This document shows, piece after piece, positions 1 to 6,689 of a stretch of DNA of 7,749 nt. The position numbers and the translations under genes were made by a program. Source of the stretch: Cycloclasticus sp. GTDB lineage: Bacteria; Pseudomonadota; Gammaproteobacteria; Methylococcales; Cycloclasticaceae. The number at the start of each line of letters is the position of its first letter. The first letter of the stretch is position 1. The DNA lies in the NCBI GenBank assembly GCA_019090295.1, contig JAHRWG010000017.1, positions 1 to 7,749 of the forward strand, in the 5' to 3' direction. The notes below the pieces were generated by a model, which worked only from the letters and a program-made list of their open reading frames with translations, had not been told where the DNA came from and made no database searches.

Positions 1-57
1 CTTAAATAAATTAAGGGCTTACATGTAAATACTTTACTTTATAGTAGCAGGTAGCTC

Positions 58-522
58 CTAGAACGGTATATCGTCATCAAAGTCGTCCATAGGCGCTGTC
101 GGCTGCGCTGGTGCTGAGGCAAAGTTATCATTAACACGTGGTTTTGAAGCTGCAGGTGAAAACTCGGCAGAACCGCCTCCACGACTGTCTAGCATTTGCA
201 TTTCGTTGGCTACAATTTCAGTTTTATAGCGGTCAGCTCCGGTATTTTTATCTTGCCACTTTGTGGTTTTTAAAGACCCTTCAATATAAACTTTTGAGCC
301 TTTTTTTAAGTATTGGCCGGCTATTTCTGCTAGTTTTCGATAAAAAACCACGCTATGCCATTCGGTTTTTTCAACGGGTTGCCCGGTTGATTTGTCTTTC
401 CATGTTTCAGATGTTGCTACCGTTATACTGGTTACCGCACCGCCATTAGGCATATACCTAGTATCGGGGTCCTTTCCTAGGTTACCCACTAATATCACTT
501 TATTTACGCCTCTACTGGCCAT
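58..522 (-). CDS. ssb: Single-stranded DNA-binding protein SSB
   Basis: SSB coats single-stranded DNA as a homotetramer during replication, recombination and repair, and recruits partner proteins through its C-terminal tip. The 154-residue product opens with [16 protein letters not shown], almost identical to E. coli SSB. Residues 1 to about 111 form the OB fold, with the DNA-stacking tryptophans visible at W41, W55 and W89. In the stacking patch where E. coli has Leu-Phe, this protein has F60-Y61, a conservative aromatic change. A linker rich in Ser, Ala and Pro (about 116-144) leads to the acidic tip [10 protein letters not shown], the conserved partner-docking peptide. The linker is short compared with E. 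coli SSB (178 residues). The start is backed by a GGGAG ribosome-binding site 6 nt upstream. The gene follows yajR on the same strand after 43 nt, so it may share its transcript. I see no LexA box in front of it. Confidence 0.98.
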   Translation of the reverse strand: MASRGVNKVILVGNLGKDPDTRYMPNGGAVTSITVATSETWKDKSTGQPVEKTEWHSVVFYRKLAEIAGQYLKKGSKVYIEGSLKTTKWQDKNTGADRYKTEIVANEMQMLDSRGGGSAEFSPAASKPRVNDNFASAPAQPTAPMDDFDDDIPF

Positions 523-528
523 GTCTTA

Positions 529-533
529 CTCCC
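529..533 (-). promoter_or_regulatory. Ribosome binding site of ssb
   Basis: On the minus strand GGGAG lies 6 nt before the ATG of ssb. It is one of only two convincing Shine-Dalgarno sequences in the window. It fixes the start at MASRGVNK, the family's usual N-terminus. Confidence 0.7.
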
Positions 534-552
534 AATTTAATTAGCTAATCAA

Positions 553-583
553 GCTGCTCTTTATATTAAGAATATAAAGCAGC
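553..583 (-). other. Hairpin-forming inverted repeat at the yajR-ssb junction
   Basis: Plus-strand bases 553-567 (GCTGCTCTTTATATT) pair with 571-583 (AATATAAAGCAGC) around the 3-nt loop AAG. This gives 8 A/U-rich pairs, a 2-nt bulge, and 5 GC-rich pairs. It overlaps the last codons and stop of yajR (566-568) and ends about 30 nt before the ssb start. No run of U follows on the minus strand, so it is not a classical intrinsic terminator. It could be an mRNA-stabilising or processing structure, or a partial attenuator, that sets SSB output relative to YajR. The pairing is directly visible; the role is inference. Confidence 0.5.
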
Positions 584-1948
584 CTCTAGTGCTTCTGTGT
601 CTAACAAGTCGTTATCAACCTTTAAATATACGGTTGAATCATCCACTGCAATACCAATATCTAGCACACCTTTCACAGCCTGTAGCTTAGCAGTTATTTC
701 TTTTATTTGCTCGGTTGATTCTGGCTCGAAGTGCTTTATCAGGCTGCTAACATGGCGAGGGTTTTTCATGCTGACGGCCACTAGAAACCAAATAAACAAA
801 ACCGATGAACAGACTAAAAATACGCTGTTAATGCCGTAGTTTCCCCATACAACACCACCGATGACCCCGCCACAAAATGCGCCAAAGAATTGTGAGCTTG
901 AGTACACACCCATGGCCGTTCCTTTACCGCCTGCAAATGCAATTTTTGATACCAAGGACGGTAAAATAGCCTCCAATAAATTAAAGGCAATAAAGAAAAT
1001 CAGTAGCATCGCAAGCATGCTCCATAAACTGTCACCAAATAAGAATAGGCCTAAGCTAGCTGCCGATAAAGCCGCAATAGCCGATACAAAAACCGTTTTC
1101 ATTTTATGTTTTGTTTCTGCAATGATGACAAAGGGCACCATCGCGATAATAGATATAACCAGCACCGGCAGGTAGACCATCCAATGGTCTTTTAAGGGTA
1201 GGTTTAACGGGCCTTGCATTAAGCGTGGCAGAACCACAAAAATGGCTGTCATAACTAAATGCAGACAAAAAATACCCATGTCTAAACGCAGTAACTCTGG
1301 GTTTTTTAAGACTTTTCCAAACAGTGCCGGAATGGGTTCGGCATCTTTATGAATGGTGAGTTTTTTTGCTTGAGGAACGACGGTATGCAGTAATAGAACC
1401 CCTATGAGCGCCAAGAGAGCCGTGAACCAGAAAATACTCTGCAGTCCACCTATAGAGGCCAGCACGGGACCCAGCACCATTGCCAAACTAAACGACACCC
1501 CTATACTTATACCGATGGTGGCCATTATTTTGGTTCTATTTTGTTCCAATGTTAAATCTGCGGCCAACGCCATGATGGCTGCAGCCACTGCACCACTGCC
1601 TTGCAACGCTCGACCTAAAATAACCCCATAAATACTGGTCGACATGGCGGCAACAATACTGCCACTAAAGAATAATAAAAGGCCGATGGTGATGATTTTT
1701 TTTCGGCCAAAACGATCTGACATTAACCCAAAGGGAATTTGTAATACTGCCTGAGTCAGGCCATAAACACTCATCGCCAAACCCAATAATAAGGGCGTAA
1801 AGCCATTGAGTTTTTCTGCATACAAAGACATAACCGGTAGCACCATAAAAAGCCCCAGCATTCGCATCGAAAAAATACCAGCCAAGCCAATACTGGCTTT
1901 CTTTTCGTGCTCGCTCATGGTCGATGCTTGAGTGACCGAATTACTCAT
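566..1948 (-). CDS. yajR: YajR-like major facilitator superfamily transporter with C-terminal YAM domain
   Basis: This is an inner-membrane MFS transporter, probably proton-driven; the natural substrate of the YajR family is not established. The 460-residue product has a hydrophobic core of about 12 helices (roughly residues 20-393). It matches E. coli YajR (454 aa, as I recall it) along its length. MFS motif A is GLMSDRFGRKK at 74-84. A GRALQGSGA stretch follows at 112-120, then DLTLEQNRTK at 131-140. From about 394 a soluble tail with alternating strand and helix character resembles the ferredoxin-like YAM domain of YajR. It has no cysteines, so it is not a metal-binding HMA domain. The start used is the longest in-frame ATG. 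A second ATG at residue 11 (MSEHEKK) lies nearer the family's usual N-terminus, and neither has a clear ribosome-binding site. The gene is divergent from uvrA and upstream of ssb. Confidence 0.93.
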   Translation of the reverse strand: MSNSVTQASTMSEHEKKASIGLAGIFSMRMLGLFMVLPVMSLYAEKLNGFTPLLLGLAMSVYGLTQAVLQIPFGLMSDRFGRKKIITIGLLLFFSGSIVAAMSTSIYGVILGRALQGSGAVAAAIMALAADLTLEQNRTKIMATIGISIGVSFSLAMVLGPVLASIGGLQSIFWFTALLALIGVLLLHTVVPQAKKLTIHKDAEPIPALFGKVLKNPELLRLDMGIFCLHLVMTAIFVVLPRLMQGPLNLPLKDHWMVYLPVLVISIIAMVPFVIIAETKHKMKTVFVSAIAALSAASLGLFLFGDSLWSMLAMLLIFFIAFNLLEAILPSLVSKIAFAGGKGTAMGVYSSSQFFGAFCGGVIGGVVWGNYGINSVFLVCSSVLFIWFLVAVSMKNPRHVSSLIKHFEPESTEQIKEITAKLQAVKGVLDIGIAVDDSTVYLKVDNDLLDTEALEAALYS

Positions 1949-2016
1949 AATTACTTTGCTCTACATAGATAAAGAAGGGTATATTATCAGGTTTGGCATA
2001 AAGATTAGTGACCTAA
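1949..2016. promoter_or_regulatory. Divergent promoter region between yajR and uvrA
   Basis: This 68-bp spacer must carry the start signals for uvrA to the right and for yajR, perhaps also ssb, to the left. For uvrA a possible sigma-70 promoter is TTGCTC (1956-1961) and TATATT (1980-1985), 18 nt apart. No clear pair was found for yajR. No CTGT-N8-ACAG LexA box is present, so control by LexA is not supported. An in-frame TAA at 2014-2016 directly precedes the uvrA ATG, so uvrA cannot start further upstream. No good Shine-Dalgarno sequence precedes uvrA. The promoter call rests on a weak consensus match. Confidence 0.35.
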
Positions 2017-4260
2017 ATGGACAGCATTCAAATTCGCGGCGCGAGAACACATAATTTAAAAAACATTGATCTTGATCTTCCTAGAGGCAAACTTATCGTC
2101 ATTACTGGTTTATCTGGTTCGGGTAAATCTTCGCTGGCATTTGATACCATTTATGCCGAAGGGCAACGACGGTATGTTGAATCATTATCGGCCTATGCGC
2201 GGCAATTTTTATCCGTTATGGAAAAGCCCGATGTTGACCACATAGAAGGCTTGTCACCCGCTATTTCTATTGAGCAAAAATCAACCTCTCATAACCCGCG
2301 TTCGACCGTTGGTACGATCACTGAAATATACGATTATTTACGTCTTCTTTTTGCTCGAACGGGTATTCCCCAATGTCCTGAGCATGGTCTTTCGCTTGAA
2401 GCGCAAACCATTACTCAAATGGTGGACTCTGTCCTAGAGCTTAATCCAGACAAGCGCTGGATGTTGCTATCACCCATTATTCAAGAACGTAAAGGCGAGC
2501 ACTTTAATGTTTTAAGTGATTTGCGCAACCAAGGTTTTATTCGTGCGCGTATTGATGGCGTTGTGGTTGAACTGGATGATGCACCTGTTCTTGAGCTAAA
2601 AAAGAAGCACACCATTGAAGTGGTGGTTGATCGTTTTAAAATTAATGATGAGTTACCGACTCGTCTAGCTGAGTCGTTTGAAACGGCCTTAAAACTGTCG
2701 GAAGGGATTGCCATTGTTAGTAGCATTGATGACGATGAAGAGTCTCTCTTTTCAGCACGATTTGCTTGCCCAAGTTGTGGCTATAGCATTAGTGAGCTTG
2801 AACCGCGCAGCTTCTCTTTTAACAGCCCCAAAGGGGCCTGTTCAAGCTGTGACGGCTTAGGTATCCAACAATATATTAATGCTGAGCAGGTTGTTCATAG
2901 TGCTGACATTAGCTTGGCTGGCGGCGCTATCCGCGGCTGGGACAAGCGCAATATGTATTACTACCAAATGATCATGTCATTGGCTAAATATTACAATTTT
3001 GACCCAGAAGACAGCTTCGCCTCTTACTCTGACAAGATTCAACACGCTATTTTATTTGGCAGTGGTGATGAAAAGATTGAATTTATCACGCCCAACAGCC
3101 GAGGTGAAAGCATTAAGCGCACACATGCTTTTGAGGGCATTATTCCAAGCATGGAGCGCCGCTATCGTGACACTGACTCTAATACCGTTCGCGATGAGTT
3201 GGCTAAATACTTATCCAGCCGCCCTTGCCCCGTTTGCAAAGGCCAACGCTTAAGTGAAGCGGCTCGGCATGTTTTTGTCGGCCCGCACACTTTGCCAGAA
3301 ATTACCCACCTTTCTATTCGTGAAACCAGCGATTTATTTACCCATTTAACACTCACGGGGCACCGCGGAGAAATTGCTAAAAAAATCATTAAGGAAATTA
3401 GCGTACGGTTACATTTTCTTATCAACGTAGGTTTAGATTATTTATCATTAGACCGTAGCGCTGATACTCTTTCAGGTGGTGAGGCCCAACGCATTCGTCT
3501 GGCCAGCCAAATTGGTGCGGGGCTTGTTGGGGTCATGTATGTTTTAGACGAGCCGTCCATTGGGCTGCATCAACGTGATAATCAACGCTTAATCAACACC
3601 TTGTACCATTTACGTGATATCGGTAATACGGTGATTGTTGTTGAACACGATGAAGATGCTATTTTAGCGGCCGATCATGTGATCGATATTGGCCCAAATG
3701 CCGGTATTCACGGCGGTCAAATTATTGCTCAAGGTAGCCCTCAAGACATTATTGACAATCCAAATTCAACCACTGGCGACTACTTATCAGGTCGACAGTT
3801 TATTGCCATACCGGCAAAGCGACACCCTGTTAACCCCGAAAAAGTGCTGCGTATCAATAATGCTAGCGGGAACAACTTAAAAAACATTAGTGTCGATATT
3901 CCCTTAGGTTTATTAACCTGCGTTACCGGCGTCTCTGGCTCGGGGAAATCAACACTGATCAATGAAACACTGTATCCGACGGTTGCTAAGGTTCTGAATA
4001 AATCATCATTAGCTATTGCCAGTAACGATGGCGTCGATGGCCTAGACCAGCTCGATAAAGTGGTTGATATAGACCAAAGCCCTATTGGACGAACACCTCG
4101 CTCAAACCCTGCCACGTATACTGGCCTGTTCACCCCGATTCGTGAATTATTTGCTGCCACGCCCGAAGCACGCTCGCGCGGTTATACACCTGGACGATTT
4201 AGCTTTAATGTAAAGGTGGGCGATGCGAGGCCTGCAAAGGTGATGGCGTTATTAAGGTAG
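2017..4260 (+). CDS. uvrA: UvrA N-terminal part as read (747 aa, truncated)
   Basis: This is the first open piece of the broken uvrA. It holds the whole first ATPase module. Walker [10 protein letters not shown] lies at 31-39, and the UvrB-binding and DNA-contact insertions follow. The first zinc finger starts C251-x2-C254 and closes with a second CxxC near 275-278. The ABC signature LSGGE is at 485-489 and Walker B MYVLDE at 507-512, followed by the VVEHDED H-loop region. The second module starts with Walker [10 protein letters not shown] at 638-646. The piece then loses frame after K733 and ends with 14 non-homologous residues. It lacks the second signature, Walker B and C-terminal zinc finger. 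UvrA needs both nucleotide sites, so this product alone should not support repair. Confidence 0.85.
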   Translation: MDSIQIRGARTHNLKNIDLDLPRGKLIVITGLSGSGKSSLAFDTIYAEGQRRYVESLSAYARQFLSVMEKPDVDHIEGLSPAISIEQKSTSHNPRSTVGTITEIYDYLRLLFARTGIPQCPEHGLSLEAQTITQMVDSVLELNPDKRWMLLSPIIQERKGEHFNVLSDLRNQGFIRARIDGVVVELDDAPVLELKKKHTIEVVVDRFKINDELPTRLAESFETALKLSEGIAIVSSIDDDEESLFSARFACPSCGYSISELEPRSFSFNSPKGACSSCDGLGIQQYINAEQVVHSADISLAGGAIRGWDKRNMYYYQMIMSLAKYYNFDPEDSFASYSDKIQHAILFGSGDEKIEFITPNSRGESIKRTHAFEGIIPSMERRYRDTDSNTVRDELAKYLSSRPCPVCKGQRLSEAARHVFVGPHTLPEITHLSIRETSDLFTHLTLTGHRGEIAKKIIKEISVRLHFLINVGLDYLSLDRSADTLSGGEAQRIRLASQIGAGLVGVMYVLDEPSIGLHQRDNQRLINTLYHLRDIGNTVIVVEHDEDAILAADHVIDIGPNAGIHGGQIIAQGSPQDIIDNPNSTTGDYLSGRQFIAIPAKRHPVNPEKVLRINNASGNNLKNISVDIPLGLLTCVTGVSGSGKSTLINETLYPTVAKVLNKSSLAIASNDGVDGLDQLDKVVDIDQSPIGRTPRSNPATYTGLFTPIRELFAATPEARSRGYTPGRFSFNVKVGDARPAKVMALLR

Positions 4261-4262
4261 AA

Positions 4263-4835
4263 ATGCACTTTTTAGCGGATGTGTACGTAAAGTGCGACAG
4301 CTGCAACGGTCAGCGGTATAACCGTGAAACCTTAGAGATACGTTACAAGGGCAAAACAATTCACGAAGTTCTTGAGATGACCATTGAAAATGCCGCCGAT
4401 TTTTTTAAGGCTATTCCGGTTATTTCAAGAAAGCTACAAACGCTAATCGAAGTGGGTTTAGGTTATATCACCCTAGGGCAAAATGCGGTGACATTATCCG
4501 GTGGTGAGGCTCAACGGGTTAAATTATCGCGTGAGCTGTCTAAAAGAGACACCGGGAAAACCTTATACATTCTTGATGAACCGACCACTGGGCTGCATTT
4601 TGCCGACATTCAGCAGTTACTGGCCGTCTTGCACAAATTAAGGGATCACGGGAACACCTTGGTTGTTATCGAGCATAATCTAGATGTTATAAAAACCGCT
4701 GACTGGATCATTGATATAGGCCCAGAGGGTGGTCGTGGAGGTGGCCAGGTAGTAGCCGAAGGAACACCAGAAGCAGTGGTTAAGTGTACTGAGTCGCATA
4801 CCGGCCATTACTTGGAAGCCCTGTTAAAAAAGTAG
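4263..4835 (+). CDS. uvrA: UvrA C-terminal fragment as read (190 aa)
   Basis: This is the second open piece of the broken uvrA, starting at an internal Met that would be residue 750 of the repaired protein. It carries the second CxxC of the C-terminal zinc finger (CDSC at 11-14), the ABC signature LSGGEAQR at 78-85, Walker B LYILDE at 101-106 and the H-loop VIEH at 125-128. It then runs through the conserved DIGPEGG stretch to a normal family C-terminus. It has no Walker A and only half a zinc finger, so it cannot bind nucleotide by itself. No Shine-Dalgarno sequence points to separate translation. It is best read as the 3' part of uvrA, not as an independent gene. Confidence 0.85.
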   Translation: MHFLADVYVKCDSCNGQRYNRETLEIRYKGKTIHEVLEMTIENAADFFKAIPVISRKLQTLIEVGLGYITLGQNAVTLSGGEAQRVKLSRELSKRDTGKTLYILDEPTTGLHFADIQQLLAVLHKLRDHGNTLVVIEHNLDVIKTADWIIDIGPEGGRGGGQVVAEGTPEAVVKCTESHTGHYLEALLKK

Positions 4836-4868
4836 GCCTATCAACTCAACCAACTGACCAATGCCTTT

Positions 4869-5774
4869 ATGAGTAATACGATTACACGCTTTTTTCCTCT
4901 TTGGGCTATTTTGTTGTCGGCTGTGGCCTATGTGCTGCCCGAGTTATTTATTCCATTAAAGGGCAGCCTGTTTTTTTTACTGGGCTTAGTGATGTTTGGC
5001 ATGGGCATTAGCTTAAAGGCCAGAGACTTTTTAGCGGTTATAAAAAGCCCTAAACCTATTATTTTAGGCTTACTGTTACAGTTTCTCTGCATGCCTTTCT
5101 TTGCTTGGGCCCTTTCATCATGGTTGCAACTGCCCCTTATGCTAGCCACTGGAATGTTACTGGTTGGAGCAAGTCCGGGCGGCACAGCATCCAATGTTAT
5201 TTGTTATTTGGCAAAAGGAAATGTCGCCCTTTCCATTACGGTTACAGCCATGTCAACGTTGGTGGCGGTTGTGGCCACCCCTTTTCTTAGCTTTTTATAC
5301 CTCAGCCAGCAGGTGGATGTGCCCGCCATGAAAATGTTAATCGATATTTTTAAAATAATTATTTTGCCGGTCACTGCAGGGATTACTTGCAATCAACTAT
5401 TTGGCCGTTTTTTGAAAACGGCCCGACACATTTTTCCTGCTGTCTCAGTTTTATCCATTGTTCTTATTATCGCCATTATTGTTGCTCTCAACCAATCACG
5501 TTTAGGCGATATTGGCTTACTACTCGTCACCGCTGTCGCCTTGCATAATGCCCTAGGGTTACTGGTCGGTTATTGGGTACCACGCATGCTGGGTATGGAT
5601 AAAAAAACCAGCAAAACACTTGCTATTGAAGTTGGCATGCAAAATTCAGGGCTTGCTGTTGCATTAGCGGTTAAGTACTTTTCACCCATAGCAGCCCTGC
5701 CTGGCGCTTTATTTTCTTTATGGCACAATCTAAGTGGTGCATTGCTCGCATCAGCTTGGTCACGCTTAAAATAA
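4869..5774 (+). CDS. Bile acid:sodium symporter (BASS) family transporter
   Basis: This is a sodium-coupled inner-membrane transporter of the BASS superfamily. Bacterial members carry organic anions such as bile acids, pantoate precursors or keto acids; the substrate here cannot be read from the sequence. The 301 residues form about 9-10 hydrophobic segments. Family marks are FGMGISLKARDF (43-54), GASPGGTASNV (100-110) and EVGMQNSG (254-261). By alignment from memory with the Neisseria ASBT structure at a constant offset of 6, the sodium-site residues appear present: Q71, S108, N109, S122, T126, E254, V255, M257 and Q258. The gene begins 33 nt after uvrA and may be read from the uvrA promoter. 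No clear ribosome-binding site is visible. An overlapping ATG at 4861 opens only a three-codon frame. Its length is typical for the family. Confidence 0.9.
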   Translation: MSNTITRFFPLWAILLSAVAYVLPELFIPLKGSLFFLLGLVMFGMGISLKARDFLAVIKSPKPIILGLLLQFLCMPFFAWALSSWLQLPLMLATGMLLVGASPGGTASNVICYLAKGNVALSITVTAMSTLVAVVATPFLSFLYLSQQVDVPAMKMLIDIFKIIILPVTAGITCNQLFGRFLKTARHIFPAVSVLSIVLIIAIIVALNQSRLGDIGLLLVTAVALHNALGLLVGYWVPRMLGMDKKTSKTLAIEVGMQNSGLAVALAVKYFSPIAALPGALFSLWHNLSGALLASAWSRLK

Positions 5775-5794
5775 GCTTTAAAAGGCTGCTTATT
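5770..5794. terminator. Possible weak bidirectional terminator between convergent genes
   Basis: AATAAGC (5770-5776) and GCTTATT (5788-5794) are perfect 7-bp inverted repeats around an 11-nt loop. The left arm includes the TAA stop of the BASS gene. The repeat lies between two convergent genes, where a shared terminator is expected. The stem is AT-rich and the loop long. Only a short T stretch follows on the minus strand and none on the plus strand, so the call is weak. Confidence 0.35.
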
Positions 5795-5825
5795 ACGATA
5801 TAAAGTGCTTTAACACCATCTATTT

Positions 5826-6632
5826 TTACAGGGCATCGGGGTGAAACAGTTGCTGACCGCCTTTACGGAAGCCCCTTATTATTTCTTGCCCTTCTGGGCC
5901 TGTCACAAAGGCGATATATTTTTTTGCCCAGTCATAACGCGCCTGTTTATGTTTAGCTGGATTAACCGCCATCACGTGATAAGGGTTGAATAAGCTGGCA
6001 TCTCCTTCAAAAACAACGATTAAATCCAGTTTATCAGCAAACGCAATCTGCGTTCCTCGATCGGTTAACGTGTACGCTTGTTTCTCGTTGGCAATATTTA
6101 GTACCGCACCCATCCCTTGACCTACATCCACGTACCAATCACCCACTGGCTTAATGCCTGCGTTTTCCCACAGTGCTTTTTCTTTTTTATGGGTGCCGGA
6201 GTCATCCCCGCGTGAAATAAAAACCGCTTTTGTTTGAGCTATTGCTCGTAAAGCCTCTTCTATATTTTTTGAAGAGCCAATTCCAGCTGGGTCATTTCTT
6301 GGGCCAACCATTACAAAGTCATTATGCATCACTGCTAAACGATCAATAAAATTACCCGACGCTACATACTTTAGTTCGGCTGCTGGTGCATGAGCAAGCA
6401 CCACATCCACATCACCTTGCCCCCCCATTTTTAACGCCTTGCCCGTGCCTACGGCTATCACTTCAAGCGAGACATTGTATTTTTCTTCAAATACTGGGTG
6501 TAATACCGCCAGTAAACCCGAGTTTTCGGTACTGGTGGTTGTCGATATTCTCAGTACATTTGCCGCCCAAGTGTTTGTTGCCACACTTATTAAAAATACT
6601 AATAAGCTGAACCTCTTTATTACTTTGGTCAT
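5826..6632 (-). CDS. tupA: Tungstate ABC transporter substrate-binding protein TupA
   Basis: TupA captures tungstate in the periplasm and hands it to the TupB permease and TupC ATPase; tungstate serves tungsten or molybdenum enzymes. The 268-residue product begins with a Sec signal peptide: basic MTKVIKR, a hydrophobic stretch, and likely cleavage after TWA at residue 23. The mature part carries marks of the TupA family: STTTST (30-35), GTGKAL (62-67), GDVDVVLAHA (73-82), DFVMVGP (105-111), SRGDDSGTHKKE (140-151) and YTLTDRGT (187-194). The start is supported by AAGGA 7 nt upstream. The gene follows the porin after 57 nt on the same strand. The next gene downstream is convergent, so tupB and tupC are not in the usual place after tupA. 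A molybdate or phosphate binder is less likely, because the SRGDDSGTH motif is typical of TupA. Confidence 0.93.
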   Translation of the reverse strand: MTKVIKRFSLLVFLISVATNTWAANVLRISTTTSTENSGLLAVLHPVFEEKYNVSLEVIAVGTGKALKMGGQGDVDVVLAHAPAAELKYVASGNFIDRLAVMHNDFVMVGPRNDPAGIGSSKNIEEALRAIAQTKAVFISRGDDSGTHKKEKALWENAGIKPVGDWYVDVGQGMGAVLNIANEKQAYTLTDRGTQIAFADKLDLIVVFEGDASLFNPYHVMAVNPAKHKQARYDWAKKYIAFVTGPEGQEIIRGFRKGGQQLFHPDAL

Positions 6633-6639
6633 TTCAATA

Positions 6640-6644
6640 TCCTT
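6640..6644 (-). promoter_or_regulatory. Ribosome binding site of tupA
   Basis: On the minus strand AAGGA lies 7 nt before the tupA ATG. It supports the start that yields a complete Sec signal peptide. Confidence 0.7.
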
Positions 6645-6689
6645 ACGTTAAGACGGCGTGTTTGCGCACCCTTTTAATTTATTAATTAC

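Larger units (their letters stand above)
2017..4835 (+). pseudogene. uvrA: uvrA, excinuclease ABC subunit A, interrupted by a one-base frameshift
   Basis: UvrA is the damage-sensing ABC-type ATPase of nucleotide excision repair; it loads UvrB onto lesions in the cytoplasm. Frame 1 is open from ATG 2017 ([16 protein letters not shown], the family N-terminus) to TAG at 4258-4260. It encodes normal UvrA up to K733, then 14 unrelated residues. The frame starting at GGT 4215 encodes the expected [17 protein letters not shown] and runs to the stop at 4833-4835. One missing base in the AAAGG run at 4212-4216 explains this. With it restored the protein has 939 residues; E. coli UvrA has 940. Both ATPase halves and both C4 zinc fingers (about C251-C278 and C737-C763) would be complete. 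Everything downstream of the break is well conserved, so the lesion is either a sequencing or assembly error or very young. If real, the cell should lack UvrABC repair unless another uvrA exists. Confidence 0.93.

Noticed and set aside
19..28. Perfect 10-bp palindrome TTACATGTAA downstream of ssb, considered as an operator or terminator.
   Set aside because: Short AT-rich palindromes are common by chance, there is no loop or U-tract, and no gene start is visible beside it. The rest of 1-57 holds nothing I can support.
716..767. The C-terminal domain of the MFS protein as a heavy-metal-associated (HMA) domain.
   Set aside because: The fold pattern is similar, but there is no CxxC or any other cysteine in the tail, so metal binding is not supported.
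3780..4160. A 126-residue open frame on the minus strand inside uvrA.
   Set aside because: It lies wholly antisense to conserved UvrA coding sequence, resembles no family I know and has no ribosome-binding site; it is a shadow frame. The same holds for the other antisense frames in ssb, yajR, uvrA, the BASS gene, tupA and the porin.
4210..4220. Programmed -1 ribosomal frameshifting in uvrA.
   Set aside because: The site GTA AAG GTG has no X-XXY-YYZ slippery heptamer, and UvrA is not known to use recoding. A missing base in a homopolymer is simpler.
6633..6689. GC-rich imperfect repeat between the porin and tupA (near 6654-6670), considered as an attenuator.
   Set aside because: Only about four pairs form, including a G-U pair, before a mismatch. 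This is too weak to call.
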